A stretch of DNA of 13,392 nt from Acetobacteraceae bacterium (GTDB lineage Bacteria; Pseudomonadota; Alphaproteobacteria; Acetobacterales; Acetobacteraceae): contig JANXRT010000496.1 of NCBI GenBank assembly GCA_025356735.1, positions 1 through 13,392 on the forward strand, written 5' to 3'. Shown here one piece after another: positions 6,168 through 12,514 of this stretch. A model generated the notes under the pieces. The model made no database searches and was not told the DNA's origin. It saw only the letters and a list, made by a program, of their open reading frames with translations. Positions within the stretch are counted from its first letter, which is position 1, and each line of letters starts with the position of its first letter. The translations under genes were made by a program, and so were the position numbers.

Positions 6168-7403
6168 CTACTCCGCCGCAACCTGCTGCAGATCGCGGGA
6201 GTAGTCGATCGAGACCGGGGAATTAGCCTCGAACGGGCTGTCGAGGCCGAGCTTCTTGCCATATTCGCGAAGCTGCGGCATCACTTCCTGACCGAGCAGA
6301 CGGATGCAGGTCTTGGCGTCAGCGACCGAGACGTCGCCGTCGTTGCCCCAGAACGACATGATGCCGGGGCGGGTTTCCTCCATGATGTATTTGAGCTTGG
6401 CGACGCATTGGTCGACCGTACCGCAGATGATCATCATGCTCTCGCGCTGCTCCTCGAAGGTCGGCGCACCACGCGGGCTGATCGCTCGGCCGCTGGCGAA
6501 CTCGACGAAGTTGCGGCGTTGGCTGGGCGAGAAGTAGCCCGACGGGCTGCTCCATACCGGGTGCGCGAGCCCGGTGAACTCACCCTGCATCCAGAGGAAT
6601 TTCTTCGCGTTTTGGACGGCTTTTTCCTCGGTGTCCGAAACATGGACGCGGATCAGGTAGCCGCGATTCTCCGGCCCCGGCGTGTAGCCGACCTCGGCCG
6701 CCGCGGCGTCGTAGGTCTCCCAGATTTTCTTGGTCGCCTCGACCGAGGTGTTGAGGCAGATATACGGATAGCGCTTCTTCGCCGTCCAGATGATGGTTTC
6801 CTTGGAAAGCACACCCGGAACCCAGATGCGCGGGAACGGCTTCTGCATCGGCACCGCCCACGGGTTGACGACGCGATGCTGGTAATGCGTGCCCTCCCAC
6901 CGGAACGGGCCGGGCTGCGACCAGGCTTTCACGATCAGGTCATGCGCCTCCTCGAAGCGCTCGCGGTTGAAGGCCGGGTTGACGCCCGAGGCCAGCTGCT
7001 CCTGGCCGCCGCCGCGAACAAAGCCGGAAACCAGCCTTCCCTTGGAGATCATATCGATCATCGCAAGCTCTTCCGCCAGCCGCACCGGGTTGTCGGCCAG
7101 CGGCAGCGGGTTGCCGAGGATGACGATCTTCACCCGGTTGGTGACCGCGGCGAGGATCGAGGCGAAAACGTTGGTTTTCGCTTGCATGCAGAACGGGGCG
7201 TTGTGGTGCTCGTTCAGCATGATGCCATCGACGCCCATCTCCTCGGCATAGATGTACTGCTCCAGGTATTCGTTGTAGAGCCGGCTGCCCTCGTTGCTGT
7301 CGTAGTGCTTGTTCGAGAACATCAGCGCCGTAGCGCCGAAATCCAGGCCTTCCTTCGAGCTGTAGGCCGACATCGGCTGCTCGGTGAAATACATCAGATG
7401 CAT
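6168..7403 (-). CDS. LLM class (luciferase-like) flavin-dependent monooxygenase
   Basis: This 411-residue TIM-barrel protein belongs to the bacterial luciferase-like family, which uses reduced FMN supplied by a reductase to oxygenate an organic substrate. Family signatures are LNEHHN (63-68), ILGNPLPLADNPVRLAEELAMID (about 95-117, the canonical core), KGRLVSGFVRGG (121-132), PRIWVPG (191-197) and a C-terminal CGTVDQCVAKL segment. ATG at 7403 has AGGAG at a good distance. It is the second gene of an operon, 26 bp after an alpha/beta-hydrolase-fold gene. That pairing suggests successive steps in the breakdown or tailoring of one small molecule. No reductase gene is visible, so a general flavin reductase would be needed. 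The substrate cannot be told from the sequence. Confidence 0.9.
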   Translation of the reverse strand: MHLMYFTEQPMSAYSSKEGLDFGATALMFSNKHYDSNEGSRLYNEYLEQYIYAEEMGVDGIMLNEHHNAPFCMQAKTNVFASILAAVTNRVKIVILGNPLPLADNPVRLAEELAMIDMISKGRLVSGFVRGGGQEQLASGVNPAFNRERFEEAHDLIVKAWSQPGPFRWEGTHYQHRVVNPWAVPMQKPFPRIWVPGVLSKETIIWTAKKRYPYICLNTSVEATKKIWETYDAAAAEVGYTPGPENRGYLIRVHVSDTEEKAVQNAKKFLWMQGEFTGLAHPVWSSPSGYFSPSQRRNFVEFASGRAISPRGAPTFEEQRESMMIICGTVDQCVAKLKYIMEETRPGIMSFWGNDGDVSVADAKTCIRLLGQEVMPQLREYGKKLGLDSPFEANSPVSIDYSRDLQQVAAE

Positions 7404-7429
7404 GGCAAGGCTCCTGTTTTCGGCTTTGT

Positions 7430-8212
7430 TCAGCTATTGAGGAATTCGGTGACCAGCCTGGCGAATGCCTCGGGCTGTTCCATGTCGAGGCAATGGCCGG
7501 CGTTCCTGATGACGTCGCATCGGGCGTTGCCGAGCGCCTTCGCATACTGGCCCTGTACCTCGATGGGGACGATCTTGTCGTCCTCGCCCCATACGACGAG
7601 GGCGGGCGTACGCACGCCGCCGAGCAGATGCGGCAGGGTCTGGCTGTACATGTAGGGCTTCCAGGCGGTCCGAAAGCACATTTCGCGGCAGATGTCCCAT
7701 TGCTCCAGCTGGTCGGTGGTGACGTCGCCGAACACGCGCGCAAACGCCGCCGGATCGTGGAAGCCGGCGCGGGCGTAGTCGATGTAGCTGACGATCGCCT
7801 GGTCCATGATGAAGCCATCGCTGGGCTTGATGCCCATGGCGCTGGCCAGCACCAGGCGGCGGTAGGCGGTCGGCGCCTGGCTGGCCATCTCGGCCGCGAT
7901 CCAGCCGCCAAAGCCGGCGCCGACCAAGCTGACATCGTCGGCGTCAAGGTCGGCCAGCATCCAGGCATAGATCGCGGCGATGTCGCGCGGGCTGCGCAGC
8001 CAGGCCGGACGGTCGGTGGACAGGCCCCAGCCGGGGTGGTGCGGCAGCAGCACGTCGAAGTGCCTGGCCAGCTCGTCGTAGACCGGCAGGCGGTTCGGCG
8101 TGCCGATGTCATGGTGCAGGAACAGCAGCTTCCTGCCCGATCCGGCGCGCGACAGGTTCAGCTTGACGCCCGCCGCTTCAACGATCTGATCGGTCCAGGC
8201 CACGCTCGTCAT
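7430..8212 (-). CDS. Alpha/beta-hydrolase-fold protein lacking the nucleophilic serine
   Basis: A 260-residue alpha/beta hydrolase fold. The order of elements is normal: strand and oxyanion region LLFLHHDIGTP (29-39, with HH in place of HG), LLPHHPGWG (55-63), nucleophile elbow SLVGAGFGGWIAAEMA (95-110), acid-site WGEDDKIVP (208-216) and histidine-site NAGHCLDMEQPEAF (237-250). The elbow reads G-A-G-F-G, so position 100 is Gly (codon GGC) where Ser, Asp or Cys is expected; Asp211 or Asp212 and His240 remain. Ordinary ester hydrolysis is therefore unlikely. The protein may be a lyase, an isomerase or a binding partner, or it may use another mechanism. The ATG at 8212 is preceded by GGAAACAAG. 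It is the first gene of an operon with the LLM monooxygenase; a palindrome lies 40-52 bp upstream. Confidence 0.88.
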   Translation of the reverse strand: MTSVAWTDQIVEAAGVKLNLSRAGSGRKLLFLHHDIGTPNRLPVYDELARHFDVLLPHHPGWGLSTDRPAWLRSPRDIAAIYAWMLADLDADDVSLVGAGFGGWIAAEMASQAPTAYRRLVLASAMGIKPSDGFIMDQAIVSYIDYARAGFHDPAAFARVFGDVTTDQLEQWDICREMCFRTAWKPYMYSQTLPHLLGGVRTPALVVWGEDDKIVPIEVQGQYAKALGNARCDVIRNAGHCLDMEQPEAFARLVTEFLNS

Positions 8213-8252
8213 GTCTTGTTTCCAACCGCTGAGTTTCTTGTTGCGGCCAGGA

Positions 8253-8279
8253 TACCCATGGGTAGGAAGGCTTGTCCAA
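8253..8279 (-). promoter_or_regulatory. Candidate promoter with 12-bp palindrome upstream of the hydrolase-LLM operon
   Basis: The 107-bp gap between the CDF stop and the hydrolase start contains a perfect palindrome, TACCCATGGGTA (8253-8264). On the minus strand a TTGGAC -35-like hexamer lies at 8279-8274, and the palindrome covers the area where a -10 would be expected (TATCCT, poorly spaced). A repressor bound there would block the operon. No regulator gene is visible in the window. Confidence 0.35.
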
Positions 8280-8319
8280 TGACGTGCCGGGCGGATGTGT
8301 CAGGTGGCCAGGGCGCGGC

Positions 8320-9258
8320 TCAGACCACGTCCGCCGGCCGCAGCCGGCACCACTCGGCCTCGGCGCCGTACTCGATCTGCACCGTCACGTGGCCGATGCC
8401 GAAGCGCTCGCGGATACCGGATGCGACCTCGTGCGGGCGGCAGGCGGCGCCCTCGGCCGATTGAACGAGGTGAACGGTGAGCGCGGACTGCGTCGTGCTC
8501 AGGCCCCAGATATGAAGATCGTGGATTTCGGCGACGCCGGGAAATTGCCCAAGATAGGTCTGTATGTCGGCAGCGACCAAGCCGGGCGGAACCGCGTCCA
8601 TCGCCAGGGCGGTACTTTCCCGCAGCAGCCCCCAGGTGCCGACGGCGATGACGGCGACGATCGCCAGGCTGGTCAAGGGATCAAGCCACAGCCAGCCGGT
8701 CAAGGCGATCAGTCCCGCCGACAACACCACGCCGAACGACACCGCGGCGTCGGCCACCATGTGCAGGTAGGTCGCGCGGATGTTGAGGTCGGCGGCGCGG
8801 CCGCGCATGAACAGCAGGGCAGTGGCACCGTTGATCAGGATGCCGACCGCGGCCACCGCCATCACCGTCCATTCCTCGACCGGCTGCGGCGCGATCAGCC
8901 GGTGGATGGCCTCCAGCCCGATGGCGCCAATGCTGACCAGCAGCACGACGGCGTTGGCGAGCGAGGCCAGGATGGTGCCACGGCCCCAGCCATAGGTGCG
9001 ACTGGCGCTGGGCGGCCGGCGGCCGAGCACCGAGGCACCCCATGCCATCAGCAGGCCGAACACGTCGCCGAGGTTGTGGGTGGCATCGGCGATCAGCGCG
9101 ACCGAGTTCGCCCGCCAGCCGAACAGCATCTCGATGACGACGAAGGCGGCGTTCAGCGCGACGCCGATGGCGAAGGCGCGGTCATGCGAGACGGGGCCGT
9201 GATGGTGGCCATGACCCTGATGGTGATGATCGTGATCGTGGTCATGGTGGCCGTCCAT
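8320..9258 (-). CDS. Cation diffusion facilitator family transporter (probable Zn2+ efflux)
   Basis: This 312-residue inner-membrane CDF protein exports divalent metal in exchange for protons. The N-terminus is a cytosolic metal-binding tail: residues 4-20 are almost all His, Asp and Gly. Six helices follow (about 28-48, 51-78, 95-120, 130-152, 163-188, 194-212). The intramembrane metal site is formed by His61/Asp65 in DATHNLGD and His166/Asp170 in HMVAD, the two HxxxD pairs that mark Zn-selective members such as ZitB and CzcD. The C-terminal domain (about 225-300) has HDLHIWGLSTTQSALTVHLV, usual for the dimerising domain. ATG at 9258 has AGGAT 7 nt upstream. It is divergent from uppP and has 107 bp to the next gene downstream, so it is probably a single-gene unit. 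Zn specificity is inferred from the motifs. Confidence 0.92.
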   Translation of the reverse strand: MDGHHDHDHDHHHQGHGHHHGPVSHDRAFAIGVALNAAFVVIEMLFGWRANSVALIADATHNLGDVFGLLMAWGASVLGRRPPSASRTYGWGRGTILASLANAVVLLVSIGAIGLEAIHRLIAPQPVEEWTVMAVAAVGILINGATALLFMRGRAADLNIRATYLHMVADAAVSFGVVLSAGLIALTGWLWLDPLTSLAIVAVIAVGTWGLLRESTALAMDAVPPGLVAADIQTYLGQFPGVAEIHDLHIWGLSTTQSALTVHLVQSAEGAACRPHEVASGIRERFGIGHVTVQIEYGAEAEWCRLRPADVV

Positions 9259-9312
9259 CGCCGTATCCTGTCGTCATGTCGCTACGCCTTCGTGTAGCCG
9301 AGACCCTCGACG

Positions 9313-9320
9313 TTATAAAA
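9313..9320. promoter_or_regulatory. AT-rich -10-like box in the CDF/uppP divergent region
   Basis: TTATAAAA (9313-9320) is the only AT-rich stretch in the 144-bp gap between the divergent genes. It gives TATAAA on the plus strand and TATAAC-like on the minus strand, so it could serve either gene as a -10. I found no well-spaced -35 on either side, so this is a weak call. Confidence 0.25.
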
Positions 9321-9402
9321 TCGCCTTTACCCGAGAGCCCGGTTGCAACGCCGGGGCGCATCGGTCAGGAACCTGCGGCGTGCCACAACCACTGGAAACC
9401 TG

Positions 9403-10236
9403 ATGACCGCCCTGCAAGCCATCCTGTTCGCGATCCTGCAAGGGGCCACCGAATTGTTCCCGGTCAGCTCGCTCGGTCATGCCGTCGTGCTGCCGGCGCT
9501 GCTTTCCTGGAACCTGGACCAGCACTCCGCCGCCTTCCTGCCGTTCCTGGTGATGCTGCACCTCGGCACCGCGATCGCGCTGCTGGCATATTTCTGGCGC
9601 GACTGGTGGGCGATCCTGATCGGCGTGCTTGGAATGTCTTCGCCGCACCAGGCACGCGAAAGCCGGCGTGTTTTCCTGCTGATCGTGGTCGCGACCGTTC
9701 CGGCGGTGATCGTCGGGTTCGCCTTGCGAAAATACATCGCGACGCTGTTCGGCACGCCTGTGGTCGCCGCCGCCTTCCTGGTCGTCAACGGCTTCCTGCT
9801 GCTGTTCGGCGAGCGCATGCGCAACACCGGCCGCCGGCCGCTTTCCGACATGACGACGATGGATGCGCTGCTGGTCGGCTGCTGGCAGTGCACCGCGCTG
9901 ATTCCCGGCATCTCGCGGTCGGGCGCCACCATCGTCGGCGGGCTGCTGCGCGGCATCAACCACGAGGGTTCCGCACGCTTCTCGTTCCTGATCGCGACAC
10001 CCATCATCTTTGGCGCGACGGTGCTGGAGGTGCCGAAGCTGCTGCATGCCGACATCCCGGCCGGAGTGTTTGAGCTTTCTGCCGTGGCCGCCGTGGTTTC
10101 CGGGATCACCGCCTACGCCAGCACGGCGTTCCTGATGCGCTATTTCCGCCAGCAGGAGAGCTGGGCGCTGAACCCGTTTGCCTACTACTGCATGGTGGTC
10201 GGAGTGGGCAGCCTGCTGTTCCTCACCGTGCTGTAG
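9403..10236 (+). CDS. uppP: Undecaprenyl-diphosphatase (bacitracin resistance protein, UppP/BacA)
   Basis: This 277-residue polytopic membrane enzyme dephosphorylates undecaprenyl pyrophosphate to the monophosphate carrier needed for peptidoglycan and other surface glycans. The first active-site motif is QGATELFPVSSLGH (13-26), with the Q13xxxE17 pair and His25. The second is LIPGISRSGATIVGG (166-180), with the conserved Ser171-Arg172-Ser173. About eight hydrophobic helices are visible, and length is normal. I chose ATG at 9403 (MTALQAILFA, with GGAAACC upstream) over a TTG at 9343 in the same frame, because family members start directly with this first helix. The stop overlaps the convergent MFS gene by 14 bp. 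It is divergent from the CDF gene. Its product would also serve the lipid-carrier needs of surface-glycan loci such as the one at the left of the window. Confidence 0.93.
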   Translation: MTALQAILFAILQGATELFPVSSLGHAVVLPALLSWNLDQHSAAFLPFLVMLHLGTAIALLAYFWRDWWAILIGVLGMSSPHQARESRRVFLLIVVATVPAVIVGFALRKYIATLFGTPVVAAAFLVVNGFLLLFGERMRNTGRRPLSDMTTMDALLVGCWQCTALIPGISRSGATIVGGLLRGINHEGSARFSFLIATPIIFGATVLEVPKLLHADIPAGVFELSAVAAVVSGITAYASTAFLMRYFRQQESWALNPFAYYCMVVGVGSLLFLTVL

Positions 10237-11590
10237 GGCGGAGGTTCATCGCCACACCGCCCAGCAGCAGCAGCGCCGGGATGGCGGCAGCGAGGATGAA
10301 GGTCGCGCGGAATGCGGCCAGAAAGGCGTCGGGTTCGGCGAGGCCAGAAGCCGTTTGGAAAGCCTGGAACGCCAGCATCAGCAGGGTGGCGCCGGTGGCG
10401 ATGCCGAGCGAGCGCGTGACCATGCCGAGGGAGCCTGCGACGCCGCGGGCGGCGATCGGCAACGTGACCGTGACGATGTCGAAATAGGCAACCTGGAACA
10501 GCCCGATGCCCGCACCTTGCAGCACCATCCAGGCGAACAGCGCCGGCAGTACGGGGTGAGCGCCGGACAAGCCGATGCCGAGCAGCCCGCCAGCGCTAGC
10601 GGCGGCGCCGAGCAGGGCGATGTTCCACGGCCGCATCCGCTCGGCCAAGCGGCCGGCGATCGGCGAGGCGATGACGATGCCGAGCGACGAGGCGGCCGCC
10701 ATGATGCCGAACCCGAGACCGGACAGCCCAACGGTGCCTGTAAGATAGAACGGTCCCAGCAGCAAAATTGAAAAGCCGGCGAGGTTGATCAACCAGTTGG
10801 CGAGGTTGATCGCGGCGAAGCCCGGCAGGCGAAAAGCGCGCAGGTCGAAGATCGGGTTCTTGGCGCGGCGCTCGGCGCGGACGAACAGGGCGACACAGAT
10901 GCCCGCGCCGGTCAGGAGCAGCATTCCGGTCACGCCGTGGCTCAGCCGGTTCAATCCCGCCAGCAGCGCGCACATGCCCACGACCAGCACGGCTCCGCCC
11001 ACAGCATCGAAACTCTGCCGGCCGGTGAGCGGCGCGGCCGTCGGCAGCAACCAGGCCAGGGTGAACGCCAGCAGGGCGATGGGCAGGCGAAAGCTGAACA
11101 CGGCGCTCCAGCCGAACCGGTCGATCAGCAGGCTGGCGGCCACGGGCCCGATCATCGCGCCCAGGCCGAACATCATGGTGTAGAGGCCGAGCACGCGGGC
11201 GCGGAAGATCTCGGGATAGAAGCCGGTGGCCAGCGCCGGGCCGCAGCTCAGCACCAGGCCGGCGCCGACGCCCTGGAGCACGCGCGCCGCCAGCAAAGCG
11301 CCGTAGCTCGGCGCCAGCGCGCAGGCGGCGAACGCGACCACGCTGACCGCGGTGCCGGCGAGGAAGATGCGGCGGTGGCCGAACATGTCGCCGATGCGCC
11401 CGAACACCAGCATCAGGCTGGTTTGAGTCAGGATGTAGCTGATGACGACCCATTGTATCATCGGCAAGGGCAGCTCGAACCGCGCAAGGATGGAAGGAAA
11501 ATCGACGTTGACCGCGCTGTCGAGCGGCACCACCACGGTGCCGAGGCCGACCACGAGCAGCGGCCAGATCGGCTTCAGAACGCCGCGCAT
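10223..11590 (-). CDS. MFS transporter, DHA2 (EmrB/QacA-like, 14-helix) family
   Basis: This 455-residue inner-membrane protein is hydrophobic throughout, with about 14 predicted helices, as in drug:proton antiporters of the DHA2 group. Helix 1 carries VPLDSAVNVDFPSI (21-34), matching the family LD-x-x-x-VNVA-P motif. Motif A, GRIGDMFGHRRIF (64-76), lies between helices 2 and 3. The antiporter motif C is GLGAMIGPVAASLL (142-155). These support export of a small hydrophobic compound; the substrate is unknown. The ATG at 11590 overlaps the end of the DUF3574 gene by 16 bp and has only a weak ribosome site, so translation is probably coupled. It is last in the run that starts with the ATP synthase genes. 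The 3' end overlaps convergent uppP by 14 bp with no terminator hairpin evident. Confidence 0.9.
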   Translation of the reverse strand: MRGVLKPIWPLLVVGLGTVVVPLDSAVNVDFPSILARFELPLPMIQWVVISYILTQTSLMLVFGRIGDMFGHRRIFLAGTAVSVVAFAACALAPSYGALLAARVLQGVGAGLVLSCGPALATGFYPEIFRARVLGLYTMMFGLGAMIGPVAASLLIDRFGWSAVFSFRLPIALLAFTLAWLLPTAAPLTGRQSFDAVGGAVLVVGMCALLAGLNRLSHGVTGMLLLTGAGICVALFVRAERRAKNPIFDLRAFRLPGFAAINLANWLINLAGFSILLLGPFYLTGTVGLSGLGFGIMAAASSLGIVIASPIAGRLAERMRPWNIALLGAAASAGGLLGIGLSGAHPVLPALFAWMVLQGAGIGLFQVAYFDIVTVTLPIAARGVAGSLGMVTRSLGIATGATLLMLAFQAFQTASGLAEPDAFLAAFRATFILAAAIPALLLLGGVAMNLRPTAR

Positions 11591-11970
11591 CTTCGATCAA
11601 GCACGATGCCGACGGATTGCTGGTCGAAGGCTTTCCGGTAGTCCGCCATGGCGGCCTGCAACCCGCCGCGAAAGCGTGGGTTATCCTCGGCGGCGACGAT
11701 CACGACTTTGCTGGCCTCATGCGAGATCGGCGCACCGGGAGCGGCACGCCACTGACCGGCGGCATCCAGCGTCGAAAAGCCATCGGGAAAGCGGGATGTC
11801 AGCGTGTCGGCGGCAAATTGCTGCCAGGCAACGTCGGAGACATTGCCGCGGCCGAAGAACAATTCGGCGACCAGCATCGGCCGGGTTTGCGGAAAATCGC
11901 AGCGCGACACGTCCGGTGCGGCGCATCCGGCGGTTATGGCGGAAAGCCAGATCGCCAGCCGGATGGCCAC
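11575..11970 (-). CDS. DUF3574-family protein, probable lipoprotein
   Basis: A 131-residue protein. The N-terminus MAIRLAIWLSAITAGC looks like a short lipoprotein signal, with Cys16 as the possible lipidated residue; the lipobox is imperfect (T-A-G-C). Residues 35-95 carry the DUF3574 pattern: AELFFGRG, VAWQQFAADTLTSRFPDGF, TLDAAGQWR and HEASKVVIVAA. The function of this family is unknown. The start is GTG at 11970, three bases after the atpC stop (TAA CGG GTG), and the 3' end overlaps the MFS start by 16 bp. Both junctions imply translation coupled to the upstream gene. A later ATG would remove the signal. A periplasmic or outer-membrane location is inferred. Confidence 0.82.
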   Translation of the reverse strand: MAIRLAIWLSAITAGCAAPDVSRCDFPQTRPMLVAELFFGRGNVSDVAWQQFAADTLTSRFPDGFSTLDAAGQWRAAPGAPISHEASKVVIVAAEDNPRFRGGLQAAMADYRKAFDQQSVGIVLDRRCAAF

Positions 11971-11973
11971 CCG

Positions 11974-12381
11974 TTAGGCGGCGACCGCCGCCTCGACCAT
12001 GGCGCGGGCCGACTGGATGCGGTCCATGCCGGCATCCAACGACACCACGTCGTTGCGATCGATGCCGGCGTAGGCAGCCTCAGCGTCGGCAAGGCGCTTT
12101 TCGCCGGCGGAGCGCGACACCTCGGCCACTGGCAGCGCCTCGTTGGCGAGCACCGTGCAACGTTCCGGCGTGACCTCGGCGAAGCCTCCGGCGACGTAGA
12201 GCTGCTCGGTGACGTTGCCGTTCTCATAGAGGCGGATGGTGCCGCCGCGCAGCATGACGATCATCGGGGCATGACCGGCGAGTATGCCCATCTCGCCCTC
12301 GGAGGCGGGGATCACCACCATGTCCACGTCTCGCGACAGAAGCAGTTTTTCGGGGCTGACGATTTCGAGGGCTACGGGCAT
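11974..12381 (-). CDS. atpC: F1Fo ATP synthase epsilon subunit
   Basis: This 135-residue protein is part of the central stalk of F1; it couples rotation to catalysis and can inhibit ATP hydrolysis. The N-terminal beta-sandwich includes LEIVSPEKLLLS (5-16), EGEMGILAGHAP (28-39, the family signature), GGTIRLYENG (46-55) and YVAGGFAEV (62-70). The C-terminal part (about 86-135) is the two-helix arm. ATG at 12381 has AGGA 7 nt upstream. It follows atpD after a 133-bp gap, unusually long for this operon and filled by a palindromic repeat. The stop is 3 bp from the next gene. Confidence 0.96.
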   Translation of the reverse strand: MPVALEIVSPEKLLLSRDVDMVVIPASEGEMGILAGHAPMIVMLRGGTIRLYENGNVTEQLYVAGGFAEVTPERCTVLANEALPVAEVSRSAGEKRLADAEAAYAGIDRNDVVSLDAGMDRIQSARAMVEAAVAA

Positions 12382-12401
12382 TGAATCATCCTAGGAAGGA
12401 A

Positions 12402-12512
12402 GCATGGGGCTCTGCCCCAAACCCCGCCGGGGTGGCGCCCCGAGGCGCATCACTTAAGTGAAGGGGTTCAAAGGGGCGACGGCCCCTTTGCGGGTCCAGG
12501 GCAGAGCCCTGG
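12402..12512 (-). repeat. Palindromic intergenic repeat, copy 2, between atpD and atpC
   Basis: The same nested palindromes as copy 1, in reverse orientation in the window: GGGGC-TCT-GCCCC (12406-12418), CCCC-GCC-GGGG (12422-12432), GCGCCCCGAGGCGC (12435-12448), CACTTAAGTG (12451-12460) and stem CAAAGGGGC/GCCCCTTTG (12469-12490). An extra hairpin, CCAGGGC-AGA-GCCCTGG (12496-12512), begins 2 bp after the atpD stop. It lies in the transcribed spacer of the ATP synthase operon. It could attenuate atpC expression or protect the atpD mRNA 3' end. No T-run follows, so full termination is not implied. Confidence 0.82.
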
Positions 12513-12514
12513 CC

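Noticed and set aside
6095..6262. A 56-codon N-terminal extension of the antitoxin
   Set aside because: It is Ser/Arg-rich, partly overlaps the LLM gene, and the ATG at 6094 has an excellent GGGAGG ribosome site.
6135..7655. A 506-codon open frame on the plus strand
   Set aside because: Antisense to the LLM monooxygenase, whose family motifs are unambiguous; the antisense product resembles no protein.
9198..9258. Simple-sequence tract of alternating CAT/CAC-like codons
   Set aside because: It is the in-frame His/Asp-rich metal-binding tail of the CDF transporter, not an independent repeat element.
9343..9402. A TTG-initiated 20-codon extension of uppP
   Set aside because: It is Arg-rich, precedes the first membrane helix and is not expected for the family; the ATG at 9403 has a ribosome site.
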